DNA of 5,771 nucleotides from Sulfopaludibacter sp035551455 (GTDB taxonomy: Bacteria > Acidobacteriota > Terriglobia > Bryobacterales > Bryobacteraceae), in contig DASZMZ010000042.1 of the NCBI GenBank assembly GCA_035551455.1, positions 1-5,771 on the forward strand. Reading direction: 5' to 3'. Below the pieces are notes generated by a model, which saw only the letters and a list, made by a program, of their open reading frames with translations, ran no database searches and was not told where the DNA came from. The translations under genes and the position numbers were made by a program. Shown here piece by piece: positions 1 to 5,706 of the stretch (position 1 is its first letter; the number at the start of each line of letters is the position of its first letter).

Positions 1-1
1 C

Positions 2-73
2 CGGAAATTCGAAGCGGCGCAGCGCACGGCGCACAAGAACTACGGAAGAGCTTTTAAGAAACTCGCCGACTAA
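2..73 (+). CDS. C-terminal end of a small protein, probable antitoxin partner of Doc (5' end outside window)
   Basis: The frame beginning at base 2 is open for 23 codons and stops at TAA 71-73. It encodes a basic, probably helical tail with aromatic and leucine residues spaced along it, ending in AFKKLAD. The stop lies 9 bp before the Doc start, the usual spacing of a toxin-antitoxin pair in which the antitoxin gene comes first. In the Phd-Doc family the C-terminal segment of the antitoxin folds on the toxin and neutralises it, and a short amphipathic tail here would suit that role. The DNA-binding N-terminus is not in the window, so I cannot say whether it is a Phd/YefM, AbrB or ribbon-helix-helix type. 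The antitoxin role is inferred from position alone. Confidence 0.55.
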   Translation, partial: RKFEAAQRTAHKNYGRAFKKLAD

Positions 74-82
74 CCACCGGAC

Positions 83-472
83 ATGGAGCCGCTGTTCCTG
101 TCTCTCGACGAAGTTCTGGAAATCCACGCCGAACAGATTCAGCTGTACGGCGGTGCGGCAGGCGTCCGCGACCAAGGGGGGTTGGAATCCGCAGTCGCCA
201 CACCCGTTGCCACTTTTGGCGGAGAGTTCCTTCACCCAAGCATCCCGGCGATGGCTGCTGCGTACCTGTTCCACATTTGTCAGAACCATCCATTCCTGGA
301 CGGAAACAAGCGGACGGGTGCCAATGCGGCCATCACCTTCCTGTTGATCAACGATTGGGAACCGGGATTTTGCGAAGACGAGTTAGTCGATCTGGTGCTC
401 TCGGTGGCTTCAGGCGCGACATCGAAACCGGCTCTCACCACAGCCTTTGAACTGCGCTGCCAGCCGGTTTGA
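83..472 (+). CDS. doc: Doc-family (death on curing, Fic-fold) toxin of a type II toxin-antitoxin system
   Basis: This 129-residue protein matches the length of P1 Doc (126 aa). Visible marks are the N-terminal family segment with LYGG (21-24), VRD (28-30) and GGLESAVATP (32-41), and the catalytic motif HPFLDGNKRTG at 69-79. H69 aligns with the catalytic His of Doc. K76 sits where AMP-transferring Fic enzymes have Gly; in characterised Doc this change goes with phosphorylation of elongation factor EF-Tu, which blocks translation in the cytoplasm. That activity is expected here but not shown. The ATG at 83 has only a weak SD-like GGA and follows the preceding stop by 9 bp, so translation is probably coupled to the upstream gene. 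No frameshift or lost active-site residue is seen. Codon use is more mixed than in the next genes, consistent with horizontal acquisition. Confidence 0.9.
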   Translation: MEPLFLSLDEVLEIHAEQIQLYGGAAGVRDQGGLESAVATPVATFGGEFLHPSIPAMAAAYLFHICQNHPFLDGNKRTGANAAITFLLINDWEPGFCEDELVDLVLSVASGATSKPALTTAFELRCQPV

Positions 473-502
473 GAACCCGTGCTTTTCCAGCGATCGGCAT
501 CT

Positions 503-508
503 TACACT
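503..508 (+). promoter_or_regulatory. Possible -10 hexamer for the cyclodeaminase operon
   Basis: TACACT matches TATAAT at four of six positions and lies 6 nt before the ATG at 515. A transcript starting about 7 nt downstream would begin at or next to the start codon, giving a leaderless mRNA. This would fit the lack of a clear SD. No convincing -35 is seen 17 bp upstream. The match is short and could be chance. Confidence 0.25.
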
Positions 509-514
509 CGAAGC

Positions 515-1444
515 ATGCGCCTCCTCCCCCTCGACCAGATCCAGCAGTCCCTCCACTACCCCGCCATCATCGACGTCATGCGCGACGCCCTCATCGCCCA
601 CTCCCGCGGCGAATGCGACACTCCCATGCCCATGCACTTCGACATCGCCCCCGAGTCCGCCGAGGTCCACATGAAGTCCAGCTATCGACGCGGCGGCCGC
701 TACTTCGCCCTCAAGATCGCCGGCACGTTCCCCGGCAACGCCGCCCGCGGCCTCTCCACTTCCAGCGGGATGATCCTCCTCTCCTCCGCCGAAACCGGAG
801 AACCCATCGCCTTCCTCGCCGATAACGGCCACCTCACCGACGTCCGCACCGCCGCCGTCGCCGCCATGGCCGCCCGCGAACTCCAGCGCGCCGACACCAC
901 GCTCGGCATCCTCGGCACCGGCGTCCAGGCGCGACTCCAGGCCCGCATGCATGCCGAAGTCCTCCCCCTCCGCCGCATCGTCCTCTGGGGCCGCTCCTCC
1001 GACCGTGCCCTCGAATGCGCCCGCGACCTCCGCAGTGCCCTCCCCGCCCTCGACGTTGCCATCGAGCGCACCCCCGCCGCCGTCGCCCGCCAGTCCACCC
1101 TCATCGTCACCGCCACCCCCTCCCGCGAGCCCCTCCTCTTTGCCGCCGATCTCCAACCCGCCACCCACATCTCCGCCGTCGGCGCCGATTCGCCCCACAA
1201 GCAGGAACTCGACCCCGAGATTCTTCGCCGCGCCGCACTCCTTCTCGCGGATTCCCTCCGCCAGTGTGAGAAGCTAGGTGAATTGCAGCATGCCCCCGCT
1301 GAGTGGAGCCGCGTAATCGAGGTGGGTGCGTTCTGCCAGACCGCCCCATCCTGGGACCGCACCGGCATCACCGTCTGCGACTTTACCGGCCTGGGCGTCG
1401 AAGACCTGTTCATCGCCGAATATTGCCTGAGGAGCCTTCTTTGA
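515..1444 (+). CDS. Ornithine cyclodeaminase / mu-crystallin family protein
   Basis: The 309-residue protein is a full-length member of the ornithine cyclodeaminase/mu-crystallin family, cytoplasmic NAD(P)-dependent enzymes that act on amino or imino acids. Visible marks are K67 in YFALKIAG (matching catalytic K69 of Pseudomonas ornithine cyclodeaminase), R111 in LTDVRTAA (matching R112), the dinucleotide-binding loop GTGVQA at 134-139, and D225 in VGADSPHKQELDP (matching catalytic D228). All key residues are present, so it should be active. The family also includes alanine dehydrogenases, ketimine reductases and SbnB-like enzymes, so the substrate is open. A GTG at 479 would add 12 residues; the ATG at 515 is preferred because the family's N-terminal sequence begins there. 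Neither start has a good SD. The gene overlaps the aminotransferase start. Codons are extremely C-ending until about 1262, then become mixed. Confidence 0.88.
   Translation: MRLLPLDQIQQSLHYPAIIDVMRDALIAHSRGECDTPMPMHFDIAPESAEVHMKSSYRRGGRYFALKIAGTFPGNAARGLSTSSGMILLSSAETGEPIAFLADNGHLTDVRTAAVAAMAARELQRADTTLGILGTGVQARLQARMHAEVLPLRRIVLWGRSSDRALECARDLRSALPALDVAIERTPAAVARQSTLIVTATPSREPLLFAADLQPATHISAVGADSPHKQELDPEILRRAALLLADSLRQCEKLGELQHAPAEWSRVIEVGAFCQTAPSWDRTGITVCDFTGLGVEDLFIAEYCLRSLL
1429..1434 (+). promoter_or_regulatory. Shine-Dalgarno site that fixes the TTG start of the aminotransferase
   Basis: GAGGAG lies 6 nt before the TTG at 1441, inside the 3' end of the cyclodeaminase gene. It is one of only two strong SD sequences in the window. 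It supports the TTG at 1441 rather than the ATG at 1462, which would be 27 nt away. Confidence 0.7.
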
Positions 1445-2553
1445 AAATCGAAAAGTTTGAAATGGAGCGCATGCAATCGACCTGGGAGAACCTGGTCGAA
1501 ATGGATATGAGCGAGAGCGGCGTGCGCCCCGTCAGCCTGCGCGAAATGGCGGAGATGGGCCTCGACCTCGAGTCCATCCTCGATATGCCGCTGGGATACA
1601 GCCAGTCCAACGGCACGCTCGCCCTCCGCGAAACCCTCGCCCTGCAGTATCCCGGCGCGACGCCTGACCACCTCGAAGTCACCAACGGTACCTCCGAAGC
1701 CAACTATCTCCTGGCCCTCACGCTCCTCCGGCCCGGCGACCACGTTGCGCTCCAGGTCCCCAACTACATGCAGTACGGCGGCATCCCGCAGAGCTTCGGC
1801 GCCGTCGTCAATCCCTTCCGCCTCCAGCTCGACCGCGGGTGGGAGCCCGATTGGGAAGAGTTCGAGCGCGCAGTCAATTCCAAAACGCGCCTCGTCTACG
1901 TCTCCAATCCCAACAACCCCACCGGCTCCGTCCTCTCGCCCGAGGCCATGCGCCGTATCGTCGCGCGCTGCGAGGAAGTCGGCGCTTATCTGCTGGCCGA
2001 CGAAGTCTACCTCGGCGCTGAGATCCACTGCCCGCGCACTCCCAGTTTCTGGGGCATGAGCGATCGCGTCATCGTCACCAGCGGACTCTCCAAGGCCTAC
2101 GGCATTCCCGGCGTACGCATCGGCTGGATCGCCGCGCCGCGCGACGTCATCGCCGAATGCTGGAGCCAGCACGATTACCTCACCATCGGCCCCAACAAAA
2201 TCTCCGACGCCGTGGCCCGCGTCGCTGTCCAACCCGAAACTCGCGAGAAGCTCTATGCCCGCACCCGCGCCATCCTCCAGCACAACCTGCCCATCATGCG
2301 CCAGTGGGTCGAAAGCTTCCAGGGCTTCCTGACCTTCCGCGAACCGCAGGCCGGCGCACTCTGCCTGGTGCGCTATAATTCGCCGATGCCCAGCTATCCG
2401 CTCTGCGAGCGCGTCCGCGTCAACCAAAGCGTCCTCATCGTCCCCGGCTCGCACCTCGGACTCGAAGGCTACGTCCGGCTCTGGCTCGGCGGCAAACCCG
2501 AATTCCTCACCGAGGGCCTCCGCCGCATCGGAGTCGAACTGGCCGCTCTCTAA
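1441..2553 (+). CDS. Class I/II PLP-dependent aminotransferase (fold type I), substrate unknown
   Basis: With the TTG start the protein has 370 residues, usual for the aspartate-aminotransferase superfamily. Marks in order are GYSQSNGT (52-59) with the usual Tyr-Gly region and the following LR; NPNNPTG at 156-162; ADEVY at 186-190 with D187 and Y190 as predicted PLP pyridine contacts; SGLSKAYG at 214-221 with K218 as the Schiff-base lysine; R226 in GVRIGW; and R346 in YVRLWLGG, placed like the arginine that binds the substrate carboxylate. It should exchange an amino group between an amino acid and a 2-oxo acid in the cytoplasm. The N-terminal SESGV faintly recalls capreomycidine synthases, too weak a basis for a name. 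The TTG overlaps the cyclodeaminase TGA (TTGA), and the GAGGAG 6 nt upstream supports it. The open frame continues upstream to an ATG at 1303, but that would overlap the cyclodeaminase by 142 bp and add an unrelated Arg/Pro-rich extension. Confidence 0.88.
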   Translation: MKIEKFEMERMQSTWENLVEMDMSESGVRPVSLREMAEMGLDLESILDMPLGYSQSNGTLALRETLALQYPGATPDHLEVTNGTSEANYLLALTLLRPGDHVALQVPNYMQYGGIPQSFGAVVNPFRLQLDRGWEPDWEEFERAVNSKTRLVYVSNPNNPTGSVLSPEAMRRIVARCEEVGAYLLADEVYLGAEIHCPRTPSFWGMSDRVIVTSGLSKAYGIPGVRIGWIAAPRDVIAECWSQHDYLTIGPNKISDAVARVAVQPETREKLYARTRAILQHNLPIMRQWVESFQGFLTFREPQAGALCLVRYNSPMPSYPLCERVRVNQSVLIVPGSHLGLEGYVRLWLGGKPEFLTEGLRRIGVELAAL

Positions 2554-2559
2554 TCTGAT

Positions 2560-3897
2560 ATGTCGCAGCTCAAGCGGGAGATGGGCCTTCGCGATGTGAC
2601 GCTGTTTGCCATCGCCTGCATCGTGGGCACCCGCTGGATCCCCGCCGCCGCCCACGCCGGACCCGGCTCCATCACCCTCTGGCTCCTGGCCGCGCTGCTC
2701 TTCGTCATCCCGCTCGCCATCGCCGTCGCCAGCCTCATTGTGAAGTACCCCGGCGTCGGCGGCCTCTACCTCTGGACCCGCGGCGATTACGGACCCTGGC
2801 ATGGCTTCCTCTGCTTCTGGGTCTACTGGATGGGACTGGCCATCTGGTTCCCCAGCGCCACCATGTTTTACATGAGCGTCGGCCTCTCCACGCTCGGCAT
2901 TCCCACCGGACGCATCACCGTCCTTGCCGTCTCTCTACTGGGTATCTGGGTGGCGCTCGGCACCAATCTCATCGGAATGAAGGTCGGCAAGTGGACTCAG
3001 AACCTGGGCGGCGCCGCTTCCTGGATCATCGGCGCGCTGCTCGCCGTCGTGGCCGCTCTCGTCTGGTCGCGCCGCGGCTCGGCCACTCCCATGCACCTGA
3101 TGCCGCATTGGAATTGGGACACCCTAAGCTTGTGGTCCACCATCGCCTACGCCATGTCCGGACTCGAACTTGCCGGACTCATGGGCGGCGAAATGCGCGA
3201 CCCGGAACGCACCATGCCGCGCGCCGGCTGGATTGCATCCGGCTTCGCCGTGCTCTTCTACGCCAGCGCCACCGTCGCCCTGCTGGTCGTGCTGCAGCCG
3301 GAAAAAATCAGCGAACTGAACGGGTATGCCGAGGTGGCTCACACGGCCGGAAGCATTCTCGGCAGCACCTGGCTCGCCCCGGCCATCGGCGTTCTCGTGC
3401 TCGCCAGCGGAGTCGGCCAGATTGGAGGCATCGGAACCGCCATCTCGCGCCTGCCCTTCGCTGCCGGTGTCGATGGTCTCCTGCCGAAAGCCTTCGCCCG
3501 CGTCCATCCCCGCTGGGGCACGCCCCACTATTCCATCATTGCCCTGGGTTTCGTCGCGTCGTTCCTGCTCATCGCCGTTCAGTTCGGCGACACCATGCGC
3601 GCGGCCTATCAGGCACTCGTGTCCCTGATGGTGATCGTGGGCTTCCTGCCCTATCTCTACATCTTCGGCAGTTCCTGGAAAGCAGGCAATCGCATCTCCG
3701 CCCTTGCCGGCTGGTCCATCACGATCCTGGCGATTCTCTGCTCCGTGGTCCCCACGGCCGAAATCACCAACGTCTGGCTCTTCGAAGCCAAACTCGCCGC
3801 CGGAACTCTCGCTGCCGTCGCCACCGCCTGGCTCGTCTACGTGCATTCCAATCGGAGCCGCGCACGTAAGGAAGCGTTGCCGCATACACGCTCATAA
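2560..3897 (+). CDS. APC superfamily amino acid permease
   Basis: This 445-residue integral membrane protein has about twelve hydrophobic segments, near residues 10-32, 38-62, 80-107, 118-138, 148-168, 190-212, 222-245, 268-296, 325-343, 348-366, 376-394 and 400-427. It ends in a short basic tail, expected to be cytoplasmic. After segment 6, GLELAGLMGGEMRDPERTMP (201-220) is the APC signature (Gly-x-Glu, then GE-x-x-(D/N)P-x-R). Segment 1 carries GTRWIP at 23-28 followed by AGPG, in place of the common GSGIF-type unwound stretch, and so resembles antiporter-like members more than classical uptake permeases. It probably moves the amino acid handled by the two enzymes upstream, or exchanges it for a product; the substrate cannot be read. 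The start lies 6 nt after the aminotransferase TAA with no SD, so translation by reinitiation is likely. Confidence 0.88.
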   Translation: MSQLKREMGLRDVTLFAIACIVGTRWIPAAAHAGPGSITLWLLAALLFVIPLAIAVASLIVKYPGVGGLYLWTRGDYGPWHGFLCFWVYWMGLAIWFPSATMFYMSVGLSTLGIPTGRITVLAVSLLGIWVALGTNLIGMKVGKWTQNLGGAASWIIGALLAVVAALVWSRRGSATPMHLMPHWNWDTLSLWSTIAYAMSGLELAGLMGGEMRDPERTMPRAGWIASGFAVLFYASATVALLVVLQPEKISELNGYAEVAHTAGSILGSTWLAPAIGVLVLASGVGQIGGIGTAISRLPFAAGVDGLLPKAFARVHPRWGTPHYSIIALGFVASFLLIAVQFGDTMRAAYQALVSLMVIVGFLPYLYIFGSSWKAGNRISALAGWSITILAILCSVVPTAEITNVWLFEAKLAAGTLAAVATAWLVYVHSNRSRARKEALPHTRS

Positions 3898-3937
3898 TTG
3901 TCGCTGCTTCCGCCCCGGCTTCGCTGCTGGACAGCTT

Positions 3938-3951
3938 TGCTAAAATAAAAT
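3938..3951 (+). promoter_or_regulatory. Candidate extended -10 promoter of grpE-dnaJ
   Basis: In the 56-bp gap after the permease, TGC followed by TAAAAT (3941-3946) forms an extended -10 element with five of six consensus bases. A second overlapping TAAAAT lies at 3946-3951. A start about 7 nt after the first hexamer would fall at or next to the GTG at 3954, so the grpE message may be leaderless; no SD is visible. TGGACA at 3928-3933 resembles a -35 but is only 7-12 bp away, too close to pair. No CIRCE (HrcA operator) repeat is seen. Confidence 0.45.
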
Positions 3952-3953
3952 CA

Positions 3954-4487
3954 GTGGACACCCAGAACCCCGAACCGAACATATCCAACGTGTCTCCGGA
4001 CTCCCCCGCTGATTCGGCGGAGGGTCAACTCGCGGCCATCACCGCGGAGCGCGATCAACTTCTGGCCGAAAAAACCGACTTGCAGGATCGCCTCCTGCGC
4101 GCCCGCGCCGAATTCGACAACGCGCGCCGCCGCGCGGAACGCGAACGCAGCGAATTTTTGCAATACGCCGCCATGGATCTGGTCCGTGAGATTTTGCCCG
4201 TGCTCGACGATTTCGAGCGCGGACTCAAGGTCGAAACCGCCGACAAGGAATACGCCAAAGGCGTCGAACTCATCTACCAGCGCCTCTACGACAATCTCAA
4301 AAAGATGGGTCTGGAGCCGGTCGATTCGCTCGGCAAGACCTTCGACCCCAATCTGCACCAGGCCGTCGAACGCGTGGAAACCGAAGACAGCGAAGATCAG
4401 ACCATCCTTGGCGAGTATCAACGCGGGTATAATTTCAGGGGCAAACTTCTCCGCCCCGCAATGGTCAAAGTCGCCGTGAAACCGTAG
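3954..4487 (+). CDS. grpE: GrpE, nucleotide exchange factor of DnaK
   Basis: The 177-residue protein has the GrpE layout: an acidic, disordered-looking N-terminus (1-22); a long charged helix likely to form the dimeric coiled coil (about 23-75), containing LLRARAEFDNARRRAE (47-62); a helical segment with ILPVLDDFERGL; and a C-terminal beta domain with GKTFDPNLHQAV (127-138) and RGYNFRGKLLRPAMVKV near the end. GrpE speeds ADP release from DnaK in the cytoplasm and so drives the chaperone cycle. The length is close to E. coli GrpE (197 aa), with a shorter N-terminus. The start is a GTG directly after a TAAAAT-rich promoter; another in-frame GTG at 3990 has no SD, so 3954 is kept. dnaJ follows after 7 nt, so the two are surely co-transcribed. 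Confidence 0.95.
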   Translation: MDTQNPEPNISNVSPDSPADSAEGQLAAITAERDQLLAEKTDLQDRLLRARAEFDNARRRAERERSEFLQYAAMDLVREILPVLDDFERGLKVETADKEYAKGVELIYQRLYDNLKKMGLEPVDSLGKTFDPNLHQAVERVETEDSEDQTILGEYQRGYNFRGKLLRPAMVKVAVKP

Positions 4488-4494
4488 GAACGCA

Positions 4495-5634
4495 GTGAAA
4501 CCAGTGGCAAAAAGAGACTATTACGAAGTACTAGGTTTGGCCAAGGACTCCGGCGATCCGGAGATCAAGACCGCTTACCGCAAACTCGCCATGGCCCATC
4601 ATCCGGACCGCAATCCGGACGATCCCAACGCCGAGGAGCGCTTCAAAGAGGCCTCGGAGGCCTATAGCGTCCTCAGCGATCCGCAAAAACGCGCCGCCTA
4701 CGATCGCTTCGGCCACGCCGGCGTACAGGGCGCTGCCGGTGGCGGACCCGGCTTCAACCCCGGCGCATTTACCGACTTCAGCGACATCCTCGGCAATTTC
4801 TTCGACCTCGGCGACATTTTCGGCGGAGGTGGCGGCGGCGGCCGTCGCCGTTCCCGCGCCGAACGCGGCGAAGACGTCCGCTACGATTTGGAAATCGCCT
4901 TCGAAGAGGCCGTCTTCGGCATCAACGCCGAAATTCAAGTGCCCCGCATGGAACCCTGCGAGCGCTGCAAAGGCGCAGGCTCCGAACCCGGCAGCGGACC
5001 CACCACCTGTCCCACCTGCCACGGCCGCGGCGAGGTGCTCTATCAGCAGAGCTTCCTCTCCATCCGCCGCACCTGCAGCACTTGCGGCGGCCAGGGCCAG
5101 ATCATCCGAAACCCCTGCAGCGAATGCCGCGGTCATGGCTTCCGCCAAGTCCACAAGAAACTCAAGGTCAACATCCCGGCCGGAGTCGACGATGGCACCC
5201 GCCTCCGCCTTTCCAATGAAGGCCAACCCGGCGCTCACGGCGGTCCCAACGGCGATCTGTACGTCTTCCTGAAGGTTCGCGAACATCCCTTCTTCGAACG
5301 GCAGGCCGCCGACCTCCACTGCACCATCCCCGTTAACATGGCGCAGGCCGTGCTCGGCGCGGAAATCGAAGTGCCCACGCTCGAACAGCCCCATCGCCTC
5401 AAAATTCCCGAGGGCACCCAAAACGGCGCGCAGATCCGCCTCCGCAACAAAGGCGTCCCCGCCATTAACGGCTCCGGCCGCGGCGATCTCTACGTCCACA
5501 TTGACGTCAAGATCCCCACCCGCCTCACGCGCGAGCAGCGCAAACTCATGGAGCAGCTCCGCGAGTCGCTCCCCGTCGACAACACCCCCGCCGAAAAAGG
5601 CCTCTTCGAAAAAGTCAAAGACTACTTCATGTAG
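4495..5634 (+). CDS. dnaJ: DnaJ (Hsp40) co-chaperone, full-length type A
   Basis: The 379-residue protein has the complete class A arrangement. A J domain (about 6-72) carries the HPD at 36-38 that stimulates DnaK ATPase. A Gly/Phe-rich linker (about 77-125) includes a run of seven Gly. A zinc domain has four CxxCxGxG repeats starting at C155, C172, C194 and C208, all eight cysteines present, followed by two C-terminal substrate-binding beta domains. It delivers unfolded proteins to DnaK. Length is close to E. coli DnaJ (376). The GTG at 4495 lies 7 nt after the grpE stop, with AGGAA (4486-4490) overlapping that stop. A second GTG at 4504 would give the textbook DnaJ N-terminus (M)AKRDYYEVLG, but is 13 nt from the AGGAA, so either start is possible. 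dnaK is not in the window. Confidence 0.95.
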   Translation: MKPVAKRDYYEVLGLAKDSGDPEIKTAYRKLAMAHHPDRNPDDPNAEERFKEASEAYSVLSDPQKRAAYDRFGHAGVQGAAGGGPGFNPGAFTDFSDILGNFFDLGDIFGGGGGGGRRRSRAERGEDVRYDLEIAFEEAVFGINAEIQVPRMEPCERCKGAGSEPGSGPTTCPTCHGRGEVLYQQSFLSIRRTCSTCGGQGQIIRNPCSECRGHGFRQVHKKLKVNIPAGVDDGTRLRLSNEGQPGAHGGPNGDLYVFLKVREHPFFERQAADLHCTIPVNMAQAVLGAEIEVPTLEQPHRLKIPEGTQNGAQIRLRNKGVPAINGSGRGDLYVHIDVKIPTRLTREQRKLMEQLRESLPVDNTPAEKGLFEKVKDYFM

Positions 5635-5654
5635 GATAGGCTTTAGCCCAATAC

Positions 5655-5675
5655 TGTTCACTTAAGAACATTTTT
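5655..5675 (+). terminator. Weak hairpin plus T-tract after dnaJ
   Basis: TGTTC (5655-5659) and GAACA (5666-5670) are perfect inverted repeats around a 6-nt loop and are followed at once by five T (5671-5675). The form is that of an intrinsic terminator for grpE-dnaJ, but the stem is only 5 bp and rich in A/T, so it would be weak. It overlaps the candidate promoter of the next gene. Confidence 0.35.
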
Positions 5676-5685
5676 GTCGTAAAAT
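5657..5685 (+). promoter_or_regulatory. Candidate sigma-70-type promoter for the KTSC gene
   Basis: TTCACT (5657-5662, four of six for -35) and TAAAAT (5680-5685, five of six for -10) are separated by exactly 17 bp. The expected start near 5692 would leave a leader of about 15 nt that begins at the AGGAGG. The position between dnaJ and the next gene fits a separate transcription unit. Confidence 0.5.
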
Positions 5686-5691
5686 GTTTCC

Positions 5692-5697
5692 AGGAGG
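5692..5697 (+). promoter_or_regulatory. Strong Shine-Dalgarno site of the KTSC gene
   Basis: AGGAGG lies 9 nt before the GTG at 5707. It sets the GTG as start over the out-of-frame ATG at 5684 and TTG at 5702. Confidence 0.7.
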
Positions 5698-5706
5698 ACA
5701 GTTGCT

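Noticed and set aside
466..486. GGTT/AACC repeat followed shortly by TTTT at the end of doc
   Set aside because: The stem has only 4 bp and the T run is short and separated from it by 5 bases, too weak to call a terminator.
410..1198. A 262-codon Gly-rich open frame on the - strand
   Set aside because: It resembles a Gly-rich protein only because it is the complement of the C-rich cyclodeaminase gene; it also runs into the doc gene on the other strand.
951..1277. Ser/Pro-rich open frame on the + strand
   Set aside because: It is a second-frame reading of the C-rich cyclodeaminase gene; the cyclodeaminase frame has conserved catalytic motifs, this one has none.
1303..1440. Longer aminotransferase start at ATG 1303
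   Set aside because: The added 46 residues are Arg/Pro-rich, unlike any aminotransferase N-terminus, and overlap the conserved end of the cyclodeaminase. The SD and TTG at 1441 explain the start better.
700..2802. A 700-codon open frame on the - strand across three genes
   Set aside because: It is rich in Gly, Ala, Glu and Asp, shows no domain, and lies opposite three well-supported genes. C-ending codons on the + strand remove stop codons on the other strand, which explains its length.
3898..3953. A CIRCE/HrcA operator before grpE
   Set aside because: I looked for TTAGCACTC paired with GAGTGCTAA and found no such inverted repeat in the gap.
4531..5661. A 376-codon open frame on the - strand opposite dnaJ
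   Set aside because: Same cause: it is an antisense shadow of dnaJ with Ala/Gly-rich low-complexity sequence and no recognisable motif.
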